Numbered from the stretch's first letter, positions 34,163 through 46,753 are shown. The stretch: DNA of 64,000 nt from Rhizodiscina lignyota (GCA_010015805.1 ML978123.1:186001-250000), one strand, 5' to 3'. The notes: generated by a model from the letters alone, not told the origin. Translations and numbers: made by a program.

Positions 34163-36544
34163 ATGGCTTTCAAGCTCTCCAACATCCTCAACCCGCAGTC
34201 CGATCCAGCTTCTCCTGCGCCAGAGCCGCACGAGAACGTTGCGCAAGGTTCGCTTCCACACGCCGAGACTGACCGATATCGCCTTGTGGCTGCTAACGAG
34301 ATTCTCGCGCCAGTCGCTTCGACTTACGATGCTGCCAATGCTTTGACCGCCCTCGCATCGAGTGGCGCGCCTTCCTACGCCTCCAACTACGCGTATAGCA
34401 ACACGCCGACAGCACCATCACGGCCGTATCACTCGCCTACAAACTCTTATGGAGGCGATGCGCGACCTGGCAGCAGCTATGGCACGTACGCGTCGCCCGT
34501 AGAACCTTCACCGCCCATGGATCGCATGCAGCAGCCTTTGTCCTCCAGCCTCCATCAATACCATCACGGCTCAAAGTCACCGGAAGAACAGCGCAGAGAG
34601 TCAATATCGTATCCCCCAGATGTCGGTACAACTCTTCCCCCGATAAAACACTTGGCGAGTTTTGGCGATCGAGTGAGTGAAGGAGCGGAGCGACGCTACG
34701 GGCAAGACGCTTCTCAAATGGCGGCCGGCAGCGATAACACAGACATTAACAACATCGCGCATAATAATAGCGAACCAGACTACGTGCGCGACAGTGCCGC
34801 GATTGCGCAGATCCGGAAGCCTGCGCCCACTCCTCTGACCACTGATCTTTCTCCACAACGCAACGACCGCTCCCCATTCACTCCTCAGATCAAAGACGAA
34901 CCTGCCGCAACACCTCGCACAAGTCCACCTCACAAGTCACCGCCCGCAAACGTAGATCCAGACACCGCCAAGGCGATTGCGGCAGCGGCAAACGAGCACG
35001 GTACGCGCGGTGTCCGTGCTGCGAAACCTACCATCGAAATTCCCGAACCAGACACACCTGCACCTGCCGTCATGAAAAGACCAGCACCAGCAAAAGTCAT
35101 GACGAAAAAGGGCGTCGCGCGCAAGCCACCCGCCAAAAAGCGCAAAGTTGAGGACGAGAACGACCTCCTTCGTCGCTCAGGCACACCCGTGTCACGAACA
35201 ACCTCCAAGACTCCGGCGGTGTCGATGCGTGGCGGTAGCGCTGCGCCAAAGAAGTCGGAATCGAACACCCCACAACTTGGAAGCTCGCCTGCTCCAAACG
35301 ACGCGTCAAGCCCTGCTGCCGAAGAGTTTGAAGAGGACGGTGAGGAGGGTTCGGACAATGAGGTATACTGCGTCTGTCGCAAGCCGGATAATCACAGCTG
35401 GATGATCGCGTGCGATGGTGGCTGCGATGATTGGTTTCACGGCAAGTGTGTCAAGATGAGGGAAGATATGGGCGAGCTCATCGACAAGTACATCTGCCCA
35501 AACTGCACGAGAGACGGCCGCGGCGTCACAACATGGAAGCCGGGATGCAGGAGGCAGGGTTGCAACAAGCCCGCGCGCATCAATGCCGATCCCAAAAAAT
35601 CGAGCAAGTACTGTTCTGATGAGTGCGCAAAGCAGTTTTTCAGCGAGAAGCTCGGCTTGGACAGTGCCAAAGCGAAGGAGAAGGCGAGGAGGAAAGCGAA
35701 CGGCACGGATAATGCAGGCAACGAGATGGAAATTGACGATGAAGACGACTTTGGACCTCGTCTAGGCCCGCTTCGTCCAGGAGAAGTCAAGGCCATGGTC
35801 GACGCGGCGAAGAATCTCGACGAGTTCCGGAAACTGGGCGAGAACATTCTGAGCCCGCCTGCCACTGCTTCACCAGACAAGACCTCCTTCGCCTCCGAGA
35901 TCCCTGCTCCTCAGCCGCCTTCCTTCACGCTTACGCCCTCGGAGAACCTCCGCATTCAAGCCATCAGCAATGAGAAGGACAAGTTGACGCTCCGCCGCGC
36001 TCTGCTTCGAGACAGAGAGCAGTTCACAAAGCTGGTCGTTGACCAAGCGACAAAGTATGCGGAGAAGGAGGGCTTGAAGCCGAAGGACGTCTGTGGCTAC
36101 GACAGCAGACTTGCCTGGAGTGAGCCGGAGTTTGCAAAGTGGCGAGACAGCCGGCAGGGCAAGGCCGCTCTCAAGGCACAGTCCTTGGACGCAACGACCA
36201 CGGACGGCGAAGCCGAGGCCAATGGCGGTGCGATGGAAGAAGACAAGCCTGCTACGAATGGCAGTGATGCTAATGCGAACAAGGCTGAGGAGGCGGCAGA
36301 TATCGGCAAGGGCAACTTCTGCGCCCGCAAGCGCTGCGAGCAGCACAAGCAGTGGGCCAAGATCTCGTCGATGGACGTGCGTGCCGAGCTGTCGGATCTG
36401 CAGGCCGACAGGGCCAAGCTGGAAGAAGAGGAGAAGGAGATTAGGCAGAGGGCGAATCTGAGGTGGCGGGCAGAGAATAGTAGTAAGGGCAATGGTGGTG
36501 AGGCCCAGAGGCTGGAAGGATGGGTTGAGGTTGTCGACGGCTGA
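34163..36544 (+). CDS. PHD-finger protein, Spp1/CFP1-like COMPASS subunit, 793 aa
   Basis: A single exon of 794 codons. The first 390 residues are Ser/Pro/Ala-rich and probably disordered, with a nuclear-type basic patch ('PPAKKRKVED', near 325-335). A PHD finger spans about 400-450: 'YCVCRKPDNHSWMIACDGGC', then 'DDWFHGKC' and 'YICPNC', giving the Cys4-His-Cys3 ligand set. A second Cys-rich unit follows ('PGCRRQGCNKPARI', 'SKYCSDECAKQFF'), as in Spp1/CFP1. The C-terminal half is helical with another 'FCARKRCEQHKQW' unit. Spp1 reads H3K4 methylation for the Set1/COMPASS complex; membership is inferred from this domain order. The length is larger than in yeasts owing to the N-terminal tail. Confidence 0.87.
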   Translation: MAFKLSNILNPQSDPASPAPEPHENVAQGSLPHAETDRYRLVAANEILAPVASTYDAANALTALASSGAPSYASNYAYSNTPTAPSRPYHSPTNSYGGDARPGSSYGTYASPVEPSPPMDRMQQPLSSSLHQYHHGSKSPEEQRRESISYPPDVGTTLPPIKHLASFGDRVSEGAERRYGQDASQMAAGSDNTDINNIAHNNSEPDYVRDSAAIAQIRKPAPTPLTTDLSPQRNDRSPFTPQIKDEPAATPRTSPPHKSPPANVDPDTAKAIAAAANEHGTRGVRAAKPTIEIPEPDTPAPAVMKRPAPAKVMTKKGVARKPPAKKRKVEDENDLLRRSGTPVSRTTSKTPAVSMRGGSAAPKKSESNTPQLGSSPAPNDASSPAAEEFEEDGEEGSDNEVYCVCRKPDNHSWMIACDGGCDDWFHGKCVKMREDMGELIDKYICPNCTRDGRGVTTWKPGCRRQGCNKPARINADPKKSSKYCSDECAKQFFSEKLGLDSAKAKEKARRKANGTDNAGNEMEIDDEDDFGPRLGPLRPGEVKAMVDAAKNLDEFRKLGENILSPPATASPDKTSFASEIPAPQPPSFTLTPSENLRIQAISNEKDKLTLRRALLRDREQFTKLVVDQATKYAEKEGLKPKDVCGYDSRLAWSEPEFAKWRDSRQGKAALKAQSLDATTTDGEAEANGGAMEEDKPATNGSDANANKAEEAADIGKGNFCARKRCEQHKQWAKISSMDVRAELSDLQADRAKLEEEEKEIRQRANLRWRAENSSKGNGGEAQRLEGWVEVVDG

Positions 36545-37034
36545 CCGATCGGGTTACGACTTGTTAATGGAGCTGGAGCAGGAGCTCCATGATACGGCTG
36601 TTTTTAATGTAGTGGCCGCGCAGACTCAAGCTGGCTAACTTGCGCCAGGTACTGGGTTTCGGCAGCGTCGCACGCTGGAGTTGCAAAAAGTCTCGGAAAG
36701 ACTGAAGCGCATGATACCAAACGTCAAGTCTTTTGCTATCAGATATGTATTCAGCAGCTGCTGTGTAGCACTATACAATGCATTGCAACGAAGGATGTTC
36801 GTTCGCAAATAAAGTGAATTTCGCCAGTGATGTCAGATGAGTGATCGATCCCATCCATGCTCCGCATTTTTCCATCGTCCAATGAATGGATGCTGGTGGC
36901 GCGGCGCATCCGACGCGTTGATTGGCTGGCCCTTGGAGGTTTTTGTAAGCTCCCCAAGCCGGACTGTACACTTCGTCGGAACTCTCGAAAACTCTCCCTT
37001 TCCTCTGTCTACACTCTTTTCGTACGCTCTCATA
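36545..37034. promoter_or_regulatory. Intergenic upstream of Mia40
   Basis: 490 bp without a gene. A CT-rich tract precedes ATG 37035. Confidence 0.45.
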
Positions 37035-38164
37035 ATGTTCCGACCAGCAGCACAATCCCTCCTGCGGTCTACAAGACCTGCCCTTCAACGCCGGGCCGCA
37101 CAACAGTTCCGCGCCACCTCCCGTAGACATGCTTCCACAGCGGCACCGCAGAAGTCGGGGAGTTGGAGAGGCACGGTACTGAGATGGGGGCTCGCCGGGG
37201 GGTTCATATATTGGTATAATATGAGCAGTGTCTTTGCGGAAGAGCCGGCTTGTACGTTTCTCATTCTTCCGCCGGAGAGTCTAGGGATGGATTAAATTCG
37301 AGCCCAGCTTGACAAGATGGCTAATTACGACTGCGTTGTCCAGACCAAGCGTCGAGGATACCAACAACAGAAGACGAAAATGAGACCCTCCCGACAATAG
37401 ACGACTTGGCCGCCGCGCGAAAGGCCCGCCTGTCTGCCCCCCCTCCGTCCAACTCGCCTTCTTCGTCTGAATCCACGCCCGCCATGATACCCGGCACAGC
37501 GTCACCCGGCGACCTCGAAGAAGAAGCCGAAGGCGAAGGCGCATTCAACCCGGAGACGGGTGAGATCAATTGGGACTGCCCGTGCCTGGGCGGCATGGCG
37601 CATGGGCCGTGTGGCGAAGAGTTCCGGGCGGCATTTAGCTGCTTTGTGTTCAGTAAGGAGGAGCCGAAGGGGATGGATTGCATCGATAAGTTTAGGTGAG
37701 TTTCTGTTTTTACTCAGTTGTATGGGTTGGGTGCGAGGGAAATTTGAGAGTTGGGAGTAGCAATGATGGGCTAATGAGAATACAGGGGCATGCAAGACTG
37801 CTTCAGAAAGTACCCTGAAGTCTATGGCGAAGAGCTGGCGGATGACGAGGACGACGCTGAGAGCGCTGGTGTGGCTGAGGGCCAGGCTGGTCAGCCAGCG
37901 CCGGCACATGCTTCGACGATGACGACGGAAACGCCTGTGTCAGCCCCACCATCTGCTACGTCTGCGACGGAGGCATCTGCATCGGCTCCACCGTCTTCCA
38001 CGGCTGCGACTGAAGTACCTCCTGCGCCAGCTTCCGAACCGGAATCGCCACATGTAACTTCGAGGGAAACGTTGAAGAGACAAGGCGCTGTTAGTGAGAG
38101 CGATGAGCTCGTGCCGAGGGATTGGCACGATACGACGGAAGATAACAAGAGGAAGTCTGCTTGA
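37035..38164 (+). CDS. MIA40: Mia40/Tim40, mitochondrial intermembrane-space oxidoreductase, 315 aa
   Basis: Exons 37035-37251, 37344-37695 and 37786-38164 give 315 residues; introns are 92 and 90 nt. It has an Arg-rich targeting sequence (1-40), one membrane anchor ('[16 protein letters not shown]', about 50-66) and an acidic linker. Then comes the redox core: the CPC motif in 'WDCPCLGG' and twin CX9C motifs '[11 protein letters not shown]' and 'CIDKFRGMQDC', ending 'FRKYPEVYG'. Mia40 passes disulfides to imported small cysteine proteins, such as the NDUFS5-like protein at 18136. Intron 2 splits the second CX9C motif. The last 110 residues are a Ser/Pro/Thr/Ala-rich tail with degenerate repeats. 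Confidence 0.95.
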
Positions 38165-38773
38165 GAATCAAAAGGGAGATGAGAGACTGTATATTTGTAT
38201 GATACGGGCACAGGGTTCGCAGTGGATATTGCATTGCAGGTGTACAAAATGGAGAACGGTGGGACTCTCTTCTCTAAGGATGCGCCCTCGGAACACATTA
38301 GAAGTGTATCTGAAGGTGTTTGTACGAATATCCTCCATCTGCAGTCCTAACAAAGATTTCCCTGCATCTGAGAATTCATCGGATTTCAAACTCCATGGTC
38401 TTCGCTGTAATCTCATCTCCACTCAAAGAACACAGCACTTCCCCATCCATCTTGCCAGGAATATACGCTCCCAGAGGAGCTGCCAGCACGATCTCTTGTC
38501 TTTCGATGATACCCCATAACCATAGGAACGCTCATGCCAGGCCACCAATATGTAGTTTGGTGGTGCTACCAATGACATTGTCACAAGAGCTATTCGGATC
38601 AGATATCTAGATTGCGGTTGGAGGCGACAGCTAACAGTACTCCTTCAGATACAGCGGAGGTGCCGGAATGGACATCGATTTGTTGAGGTAGTTTTTAGAA
38701 AACTGTCGATTTTTTCCCAAGCCGTCTGTTCCAGACGCCACCTGTGTTAGTTACTTAAGGTATGTATCGTCAG
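38165..38773. other. Convergent intergenic region
   Basis: 609 bp between convergent 3' ends; no gene or repeat is recognised. Confidence 0.45.
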
Positions 38774-40926
38774 CTATGTCCCTGAGTCTTCTGTACTTTT
38801 GGTACTCTTAAAATGCTGCGGTATCCGAAGCTCCAGGAGTTGGCCCGCGTGCTTGACTCGACGAGAATTGTATTTCAGAAATATAGTACTCTCAATCGGA
38901 ATTTTGTCACATAGCGTCTCACTTTGTCCATTGGTGGTAAGGAGCAGATTAAAAACCGGCTTATCGTCTCGTTGGCGGCTCAAGAGAATGTCAAGGAGGT
39001 TTGAGCATATTCTTGTGTCGCGGCCATAGTCGAGTTCCGCTAGGTTGTCAATGATACAGTACGGAATATGCTGTGTGTGAGCTAGCAGATCTTCCAGAAG
39101 CTCAAGTGCTGCGTTGCATGACTTTGTAGTTCCATCCAGCTGCTCGAGTCGTTCAAGGCTTAGATCCACGTCTCCATCCATGTCCTTAAAATCCAGAAGT
39201 TGGATGATGAGACTATACAACAGCCCGAGGAGGCCGAGCTCTTCAGCGCTCGCGCCCTTGGTGATCTGGTCCACATCTGGCAGCTCGCAGAAATGTGAGA
39301 TGAAAGGCGCCTTTGCACCTAAAGCAGCCGCAAGGGCACCAAATGCTATGGTCTTTGAGCAGTTGTCTGTTGAATGCATTTCCGGTTGGCCTGTGACCCA
39401 AAGAGTACTTGATGTCGCTGTTGAGCCGAGCCACTCTGATAAACTCTCTATCGCTTCGGGCTCCGCGAACCAGCGCTGCTGGTCACTGAGAAGGGCCAGT
39501 CCGCTGTTTCCAATAAGTTTGTCCTTGAATTCGCGCACATGTCTCAGAGCTATTTCGCGGCTGTGCCGAGGAGGGGCGTCTTCTAATAACTCGATACTAC
39601 GGCTGAATTGCTCTGGCATTCGGACCGCGTTGTCGGGCATAGATTGCGATTGAATTATCGAGTGAAGCAGCCGGACTGCCAACAGACCAACGCCTTGATT
39701 GAAGAATGCACTATTTCTTGATTCAGCAGCGAGCTCTTCAAATTTGTGTTCGATATTATGTGCTAATCTTTGATGACCAGCATGAAGTTCATTCAATTTG
39801 TCGTTGACCTCTTCGACACCGAGTCGTGTATCTCGCAGTTCGGCGGCTGATGCCAACTCTCGGTCACGATGCATCTCTGAGATGTGTCTACGGATGTTCG
39901 CAACGGTCCCGTCGACTCGCTTCGGCAGAGCATCGCTGAAGCTCGCTCGGAACCGGGAGGTTGAGGAAGACGTGTACCATTTGATTGCTTCCGTGAACAG
40001 CTGGAAAATGGCCTCATAAATGTCCGCCAGGTGTCTTTGCATGACCTTGGTGTTGAATAAATCGATCAGCTGAACGCATCGTGCCGCCTCTTTCGTGACT
40101 TGCTCCACAGAGCTCGCCAAAGTTTCGCCGAGCTTTGAATGAGTCGTTGATGCCTTTGAGTTTTAGCCCGTTGTGCACGCCAGCTGCTGCTCATTTGTGG
40201 CACTCACATGGACCAACACGGTCACGACTCCGCAGAAAACCGAGAAGTACCTGTCCTCCGTTGGAAAGATGGAGAAGATTTCAGAATGGTTTTCAAGCGT
40301 TCCACAGATGGCGTGAAAATGTCTCGAGATCTTGGACCCGAGTCAGCCAAGTTACTCTATTGCCGCATGGTCTGCTGGTTCAAAAGAGCCAACCCGACCC
40401 CGGGACCTCACCTTGCTTTGCTTTGCATCTAGCGTCTTGCCCAAATCTTGGACTGCCTCCTCAACATCATGGATGTCCTCGATAGCAATCTTGGACAGCT
40501 CCTCTTTCGTTTGCTTCTGTCTCATCTGCGTCCTCCTGCGGATACGAAAGACGGAGTCCCTCGCTTTACCCTGCGGCAGACTCTGAATTGCGGCCTCCCA
40601 TTGCTGGATCAAAGCGGCTTGCGCATTTTTCGCTTCTTGGAAAGGGCTTTTGAAGTTGTTAGAATGGTCGATATTTCAATCGACAAGTTGTAGGCAGCAA
40701 CATACGGGACGCTCTCTCCTACCGTCTCGTACAGGTAATTGAACCGACGCCGTCCAGCTTCTTCAGTTTCAATGTCCAGTGTTTGCTGAGCTATTCTGGT
40801 TCTTGACTCGAGCCTTGTCTCGGATGTCATCTCATCTGTGAATCTCCGCACCAAGACATTTGCCACACCGTTGTTCTCCATCTGGGAGACGAAACTGTTA
40901 TCAGACCCGTCAGAAAGATGGCCCAT
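38774..40926 (-). CDS. NACHT-like (STAND-type) protein without a P-loop, 645 aa
   Basis: Minus-strand exons 40926-40706, 40646-40412, 40330-40208 and 40132-38774 give 645 residues; introns are 59, 81 and 75 nt, all in phase. The first 300 residues are helical and resemble the N-terminal part of fungal DUF7708/NACHT proteins ('AALIQQWEAAIQSL', 'FCGVVTVLVH', 'EAARCVQLIDLF', 'AIKWYTSS'). A nucleotide-binding-like domain begins near 'LWVTGQPEM', where a family member would have a GKPGSGKST-type loop; no GK(S/T) is present. A Walker B-like strand 'PYCIIDNLAEL' remains. The protein stops soon after, with no ankyrin, WD or TPR repeats. NACHT proteins act in fungal non-self recognition; this one is unlikely to hydrolyse ATP and may be a decoy or a relic. 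Confidence 0.75.
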
Positions 40927-41763
40927 TCATGCTCCGTCAAATACTTCTGTAAACGCTTAAATGGAAATGAGCGGAGCAGAACTCCATCGAAGCGATTTGG
41001 CCTCGACTATATCAAGTTTCAGCCTTCTCATCTTCAGCCTTGCTACCCTTGCTGCACATGCGAAGGTCTTCCCCACATTTTCCTCGCATACATTATTTAA
41101 TTCAGCCCGTCGCTATTATCTTCTCCCGTCTCTATGCAAGGCAGGACACTTTCTGGTCTAATTCAAGCCGACATGTTCTGGCTTTGTCTCTTTCTGCAAC
41201 CTCCGGTGGCCCGCTTGCAACCCTCACAGCCTGATATGCCATGCCAACTAATAATATGTTCATTTCCTATGCCATGTTCGCTGTGAGGCTGGCGACGTCC
41301 AACACTATTCCTCGCAGAAGGCTACAATTTATCGTCGCTTCTACACAACCCAAAGCTATATCTCTCTCCTTTTCGAGCTCCTTTCAACTTCAGAGGCGTC
41401 TCGTTCCCATAAAATGGCTAATAGACGTCCTCTCGCTATTTGGGACGAGATACGAGATTATCCGTCGAGTCTGCCTGATCTGTCATCACCTAATTTCATG
41501 GACGAGAGCTGCGATTCCTGTCCTCTCTGCAACCTTTGCTCTGAATATTAGCATCTCCTTCTTCCCAAAATGCGTAGCTTATAACATGAGGTGACCAGAC
41601 CTGTTTCTATTATATCGCTGGCGTCCACTAGATGACGCCGAAAGCTGCTGTATGCCCTGTATATAGCCGTGGTCACAAACCTATGCATCACCAATCCTAG
41701 AGTCACCAACAAATACGACGCCTGCAAGACCCATTATAAACACATCCCATGCATATACCCATC
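40927..41763. other. Intergenic, 837 bp
   Basis: Between two minus-strand genes. Pyrimidine-rich on the plus strand. An open frame at 41241-41594 has no family signal and was not called. Confidence 0.4.
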
Positions 41764-43007
41764 TCACGTCTCCCTCGTTATCGTCTTGAACACCCTCTCC
41801 ATCACGTCCCACCGTAGATCCCACACGCGATCGTGGTCCGACCCCGTAACCGTCTCGCTCGCAAACTCCACGCCATCCACGTCCCTCCAGCATGCCTCGA
41901 ACCACTTGCTTCCTTTGGTGCCTGCATCGCCAATCAGGACGTCTTTCTCCGCAAAGAACACGTCCACCTTCAGCCTAGCTCCCCTAACATCCCGCACCGC
42001 TTCGGCCAGGCGCGGCGCCAGCACGTCAACGTCGCCCCAGTCAGACCACCCGTCCTTCTCGACGCCGTTGCGCAGCAGCAACTGCGTCTCCTGGCCCAGC
42101 CCACGCACGCTACCCGCGAAGACATGCTTCACTATACGGTCACGCACGCCCTCCTCGAAGTCGACGTCCGGGCCCTCACGACCCATGGGCTTCGCCTGGG
42201 GCCAGAGCTGCAGTACGCTACCGGAGACGGCGGCGCTGACACCCAACGTAGGGCCCAGTGAGTTGATAAATGTGGCCATCTTATCGGTCTGGGCGACCAG
42301 CGAGCGCGGCAGAGAGGAGGCCAGCGACATGATAAACATGCCCGAATGCGACGAGTGGACCCAGGGGCCGGCGATGGCGATGTACGGCCGCGATGGGTGT
42401 AGGAGCAGCGGATTATGAACGGCGAAGTCGAGCCCGAAGATGGTGCCGCCGCTGTGGCAGCCTATAGAGACATGCTTGATGCCAAGGTGGTTGAGTAGGG
42501 CGGGAATGGCTTCTGTAGATAAGAGTCAGTACCTCCGTAATGTGCGTTTCTTGGTCGCATCGTTCAGGAGAATATATCTGAATCAGACGACTCACCTCGC
42601 CAAACCTCGAGCAGCTTCTCGGCGGGCACGCTGTCCGTCTTGCCAATGCCCGGGCGCTCTGCGCTCACGATGCGGACCTTATACCTCTTCGCCAGCCCAT
42701 CCTTTGCAGCATGGAACAGCCGTGAAGACATGAGCGGCCCGAAGAACAAGAGCACTTGCTCCTCACCATCGTCGTCGCCGGCATCTTCGCGATGAAAGCC
42801 AAAGTCGGCGTAGGAGACCTGGAAGGGCTTTGGGCGGCCGCGCGACGGGTCGGCCGGTAGCTGGAAGGTCCGGTTGAGGCGAGGGTCGTTGATATAGGCG
42901 GTGAACTCGTCTGCGGAGAGGGTTTTAGCTGCGCCGGTTTGGGAGGATGACGCGGTGGCTTTCGTTGCTGTAGTTGGAGAGGCAGAGGGCATGTCTGGCG
43001 AGGCCAT
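41764..43007 (-). CDS. Alpha/beta hydrolase, 386 aa
   Basis: Minus-strand exons 43007-42596 and 42512-41764 give 386 residues with an 83-nt intron in phase; ATG 43007 is the first in the frame. An N-terminal low-complexity Ser/Thr/Ala stretch precedes 'YADFGFHRED' and 'VLLFFGPLMSSRLF'. The nucleophile elbow is 'GCHSGG' (Ser158), followed by 'AIAGPWVHSSHSG'. A late acidic residue in 'FFAEKDVLIG' and His in 'GSDHDRVW' complete a likely triad. It resembles the fungal alpha/beta hydrolase-fold proteins in which the first motif glycine is kept and the third residue is serine as usual. Substrate unknown. It is divergent from the AAA+ gene, 466 bp away. Confidence 0.82.
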
Positions 43008-43473
43008 GGCGAGAGGCACTGCGGAATAGCAGCCAATCGTTTATGCTTCGGACTCGGGTAGACACGTCGATTGCATGCCCTGCTAGTGAAAAGCCGCCTA
43101 TTTGACCTGCCCAGGTCGTCTTGCTTGAAATTGCTCCGCAAATCAACCTTCAGGCAGTCAGGCGTGTGGCTGAGAGCTAAGAACCATGCGGACCGGCATC
43201 ATGTTGAAGCGTTTCTCACCGGCGAGAAACCTTCTATCAGGTATATGTGCCTGTTTCTCGCCATCAGCTTTTATGCGCAACGCTCCTGTCTATGTTCGCA
43301 AGCGCCCTTTTCATTTCCTTCCTGTGAGCAGTTGCGGCTTCGTTCCGTCAATAAAATCTCTGGGAGAATGCGCACAAGTCGCCAACTACTTCCCCAATAC
43401 GGAATATCTGGTAGCCTCACTAGCCTTACGACTCCGACTCGGAGGCACCGCGTAGAAAAGTAGCTCGTACAAC
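43008..43473. promoter_or_regulatory. Divergent promoter, hydrolase / AAA+ ATPase
   Basis: 466 bp between divergent start codons; no gene is seen. Confidence 0.5.
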
Positions 43474-46400
43474 ATGTCCGAGTCGCATAGCAGGGATCTC
43501 GCAAGTGTCATTGCTTCACTACGTTCACTTGAGACAGGGCAGCAGGGCGAAGGGCATAATGACATTCTCTCAGCCTTGGTTAGTATCGCTGAAAAGATTG
43601 ATGGCGAACCCCCGAACATGATAAAAGGCGTGGGAACGGGCAAGCCTCAAGAATCCCGGCCGGATGACGAGAGCGAGGAACCGGGTGGTATCATAACGGA
43701 GGCCGTATTGCACGGAGGCATTTATTTGAAAATACCTGGACTGGGAAAAAAAGCTACCATGATACCTCTGAAGTCGTGTTACACTTGGCAGGTGTGTTCA
43801 GCACTCGGCCATGTTCCAAAATCCTAACGCATCCTAGAAACTCCGTCGCCGCATTAGCTCATTGCTCGACGAAGAAGCCGATGCACGCTCAGCCCTAGAG
43901 GATGGGGAGTTTGTGCTGTCCTGTTCTGCCCCGTATCCTAGCAGTCGCTGCATCATCAAGCCCGAAGAATGGGCATTTCTGCTGACAGTGGGTATGCAAT
44001 GTGAAGTATCTATAAAGGGTCTTGACAAGGAATACGATCAATCCACTCAAGACTCACGAGATGGTTCTCCAGATGGACGGTCAAGTTCAGAGGATCGCGA
44101 AGCTCGAGACGAGAAGAAAGAGGAGCCAGCTTTCTCTCTGAAGACGGAATATACCACGGAATTTTATGAGAAAGGTGAGCGTGGGAATGATACGTTCCTC
44201 TACAGTACTACCTCAGAATTCCCCTTGCCCTTTAGAAAGGACACGACAAAGGATGTGCCTATCCTCGAAGAAGTGCGGCGCGTTATTCGCCGTTTTGCAA
44301 ATTCTGCACATGCGCCTGCATTTTATCCTCCTCCTCTGCGTCCTCCCCGAGGCCGAAAGTCCGGGAACGATACTCAGATCAAAGACACGCCCAAGGAATA
44401 TCGAACTATGATTGAGAACGACCAAATCACGAAGATTCAGCTGTATATACGCTCACAGCCCCTCTTGAATGCTCTCAGATCTGTCGTTACTTACTCTTCG
44501 GATGAACACTCTGGCGAGGATCTCGAGGAAGGATTATTCGACTACCCTTACCAATTACTATACCACTACAAGGATGAACTCGAAGTGTATGGGAACTGTG
44601 GCAATTGCAACCATACTCCAGAACGGAATCGAGAAACGAAAGAACACATTGCTCACCTCATCTCTTTCCTATACAGTCAGACCAGTGTGAACCTTGCTGA
44701 GGTGGAGAAGAATTGGAACGATCCGGTCCCCGTTGTTAACTTCAAAGATTTATGGTTGCTGTACAAGCCCGGCCAAGACATGTACGTGAAGGAGGACGGA
44801 GGTATGAACGCTTATGTGCTGGATACTGTCGGCGGCCCGGTCCCTACTGCTTCGGGAGAGATGGACAGCACTAATAACTGCTTTCTTGACCTTTGGAACA
44901 TCGATTTTGACGGGGATACCCTTGGACGGTCTGCAAAGTCCGCGCGTGTTGGATTCTTCGAAGGGCCCCGCGAGATAACGAGTTTATCCCTCTACCCGCG
45001 AAAGTTCCACAAGAAACCCGACGACATGGCACAAACACTCATAGACCGTGGGAAAAGGTTCTTCGAGCTATCAAAAGGCCCATGTTTGCAGGAGTACAGT
45101 GGCCATGGAAAATTTCATGGACTGAAACGCGTGAGTATAACCCGGGTCCCAGCATACATGAAGATGGCGCTCTAAAGAGCTCTTTCCGCATTCGGACTAT
45201 GGTAATTGCTTTCAGAATCCACACTGACTATCTCAGTACCGCCGACAAAGGGTCATGACGGACCACAGCAGTCGACCATGGGAATTTGAGGAGCTTGATG
45301 ATCAGGACGTCCACATTCCACGACGCGAGGTTGAAAAGAGGCGGAAAAAGCGGATATTTGATCCATACTATCCCATGTCCCCTCCCCGAGAGTCGCAACA
45401 TGTAGGGGCTGGAGCATTGGCGAAAGGCTGTCGTTGTGATCAGTGCATGCCCCCAGATGGCCCAAACCTTAGGCTGGCAGATTTTCATGTACCATTTTCT
45501 GAGTATGACGACATCAAACCCCGAGAGTGCAAAGAATTGACTCCGCATCAATACCTGCTTTGCTCACCCTTATTTTATGCCTTCATGCTCAAAGATCGAA
45601 TCTGGGGTGAGTACAATATACGAAACTGTGGAGGCTCGAGACTCATTATAAACCTCAGATCTGGTCCACGTATCAGGCCTTCGGGAGCCAAACTTCAATC
45701 GCACCGCTATTGAGAGTCTCGTCATGCCCCAGAAAACCAAAGAGATCATTAGAGCAATTTGCAAAACGTACTTGCAACGAATGTCGGGGAAACAGTTCTT
45801 CACTGCAGATTTTATTCAGGGCAAGGGTGAAGGCCAGATATTCCTCTTGCACGGGCCGCCAGGTACCGGAAAGACTCTCACTGCTGGTACGTGGACGTCG
45901 GTGGGATCTCCTCTTTAAACAATCCAACAGCATACTGATCAAGCTCCAGAGTGTGTCGCTGAATACACTGGCCGCCCACTGCTTTCCATTACCGCTGGTG
46001 ATTTGGGTCATGAGCCAGGCGAGTTAGAGAGAAAATTGCTGAAATATTTCCGAAACGGGAATGATTGGGATGCTGTCATCTTACTTGATGAAGCCGACGT
46101 GTTCTTGCATGATAGAGGGGAAGATGACCTGAAGCGGAATAGCATTGTATCAAGTAAGTCCAAATTGCGTCTTTCGGTGTTCCCATCCCACATGTTAACA
46201 AATTCGGACTGGATCTTCGCTCACAAGAACGAAACCAAACAGTTTTCTTACGCGCTTTGGACTATTTCGAAGGCATCCTATTCCTCACGACTAATCGCGT
46301 TGGCGTCATTGACGAAGCTTTCAGCTCCCGCATCCACATGCAGCTGGGCTTCGATGAACTCAATGACGATGCCCGAAACAAAATCTGGGCTATGAACTTC

Positions 46401-46753
46401 AAAAGGCTGGAGCAGGCTGAGGCGAAGGTCGAGTACCATTGGAGAGCTGAGAGTTATGTGCAGGAAAGCGAAGACGTGAAGGACTTGCAGCTGAATGGAC
46501 GCGAAATACGAAACGGTATGGTGCATCAGTATGAATCTGCGGCGAGCCTTGTACTGACGATCTTCAAGCTTTCCAAACAGCAGTCGCTCTGGCAATGGAT
46601 GATGATCCTCAGAAGTTGACGGATAAACACCTAAAAGATGTTGTAAAGATGTCAAAGGATTTCAGGGACTATATGAAAAAGACAAGGAAGATGGACCCGC
46701 GAAAACGAGCCTATATGCTGGGGCATCGTTATGATGCTCCAAGAACAGACTAG
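43474..46753 (+). CDS. DUF7025-like AAA+ ATPase, 956 aa
   Basis: Exons 43474-43791, 43838-45130, 45237-45606, 45659-45886, 45950-46153, 46243-46515 and 46569-46753 give 956 residues; introns run from 46 to 106 nt. The N-terminal half carries the DUF7025-like domain of fungal AAA+ proteins ('VVNFKDLWLLYKPG', 'SLYPRKFHKKPDD', 'GLKRYRRQRVM'). The ATPase core has Walker A 'HGPPGTGKT' (725-733), Walker B 'DAVILLDEADVF', sensor 'GILFLTTNR' and the 'AFSSRIHMQL' arginine-finger region. All motifs are intact, so it should bind and hydrolyse ATP. Members are common and highly expanded in moulds, but their role is unknown. The C-terminus is Lys-rich ('MKKTRKMDPRKRAYM'). Confidence 0.88.

Noticed and set aside
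41241-41594. Plus-strand frame of 117 codons
   Set aside because: Composition is Ser/Leu/Ile-rich from pyrimidine-rich DNA; no motif or start context supports it.
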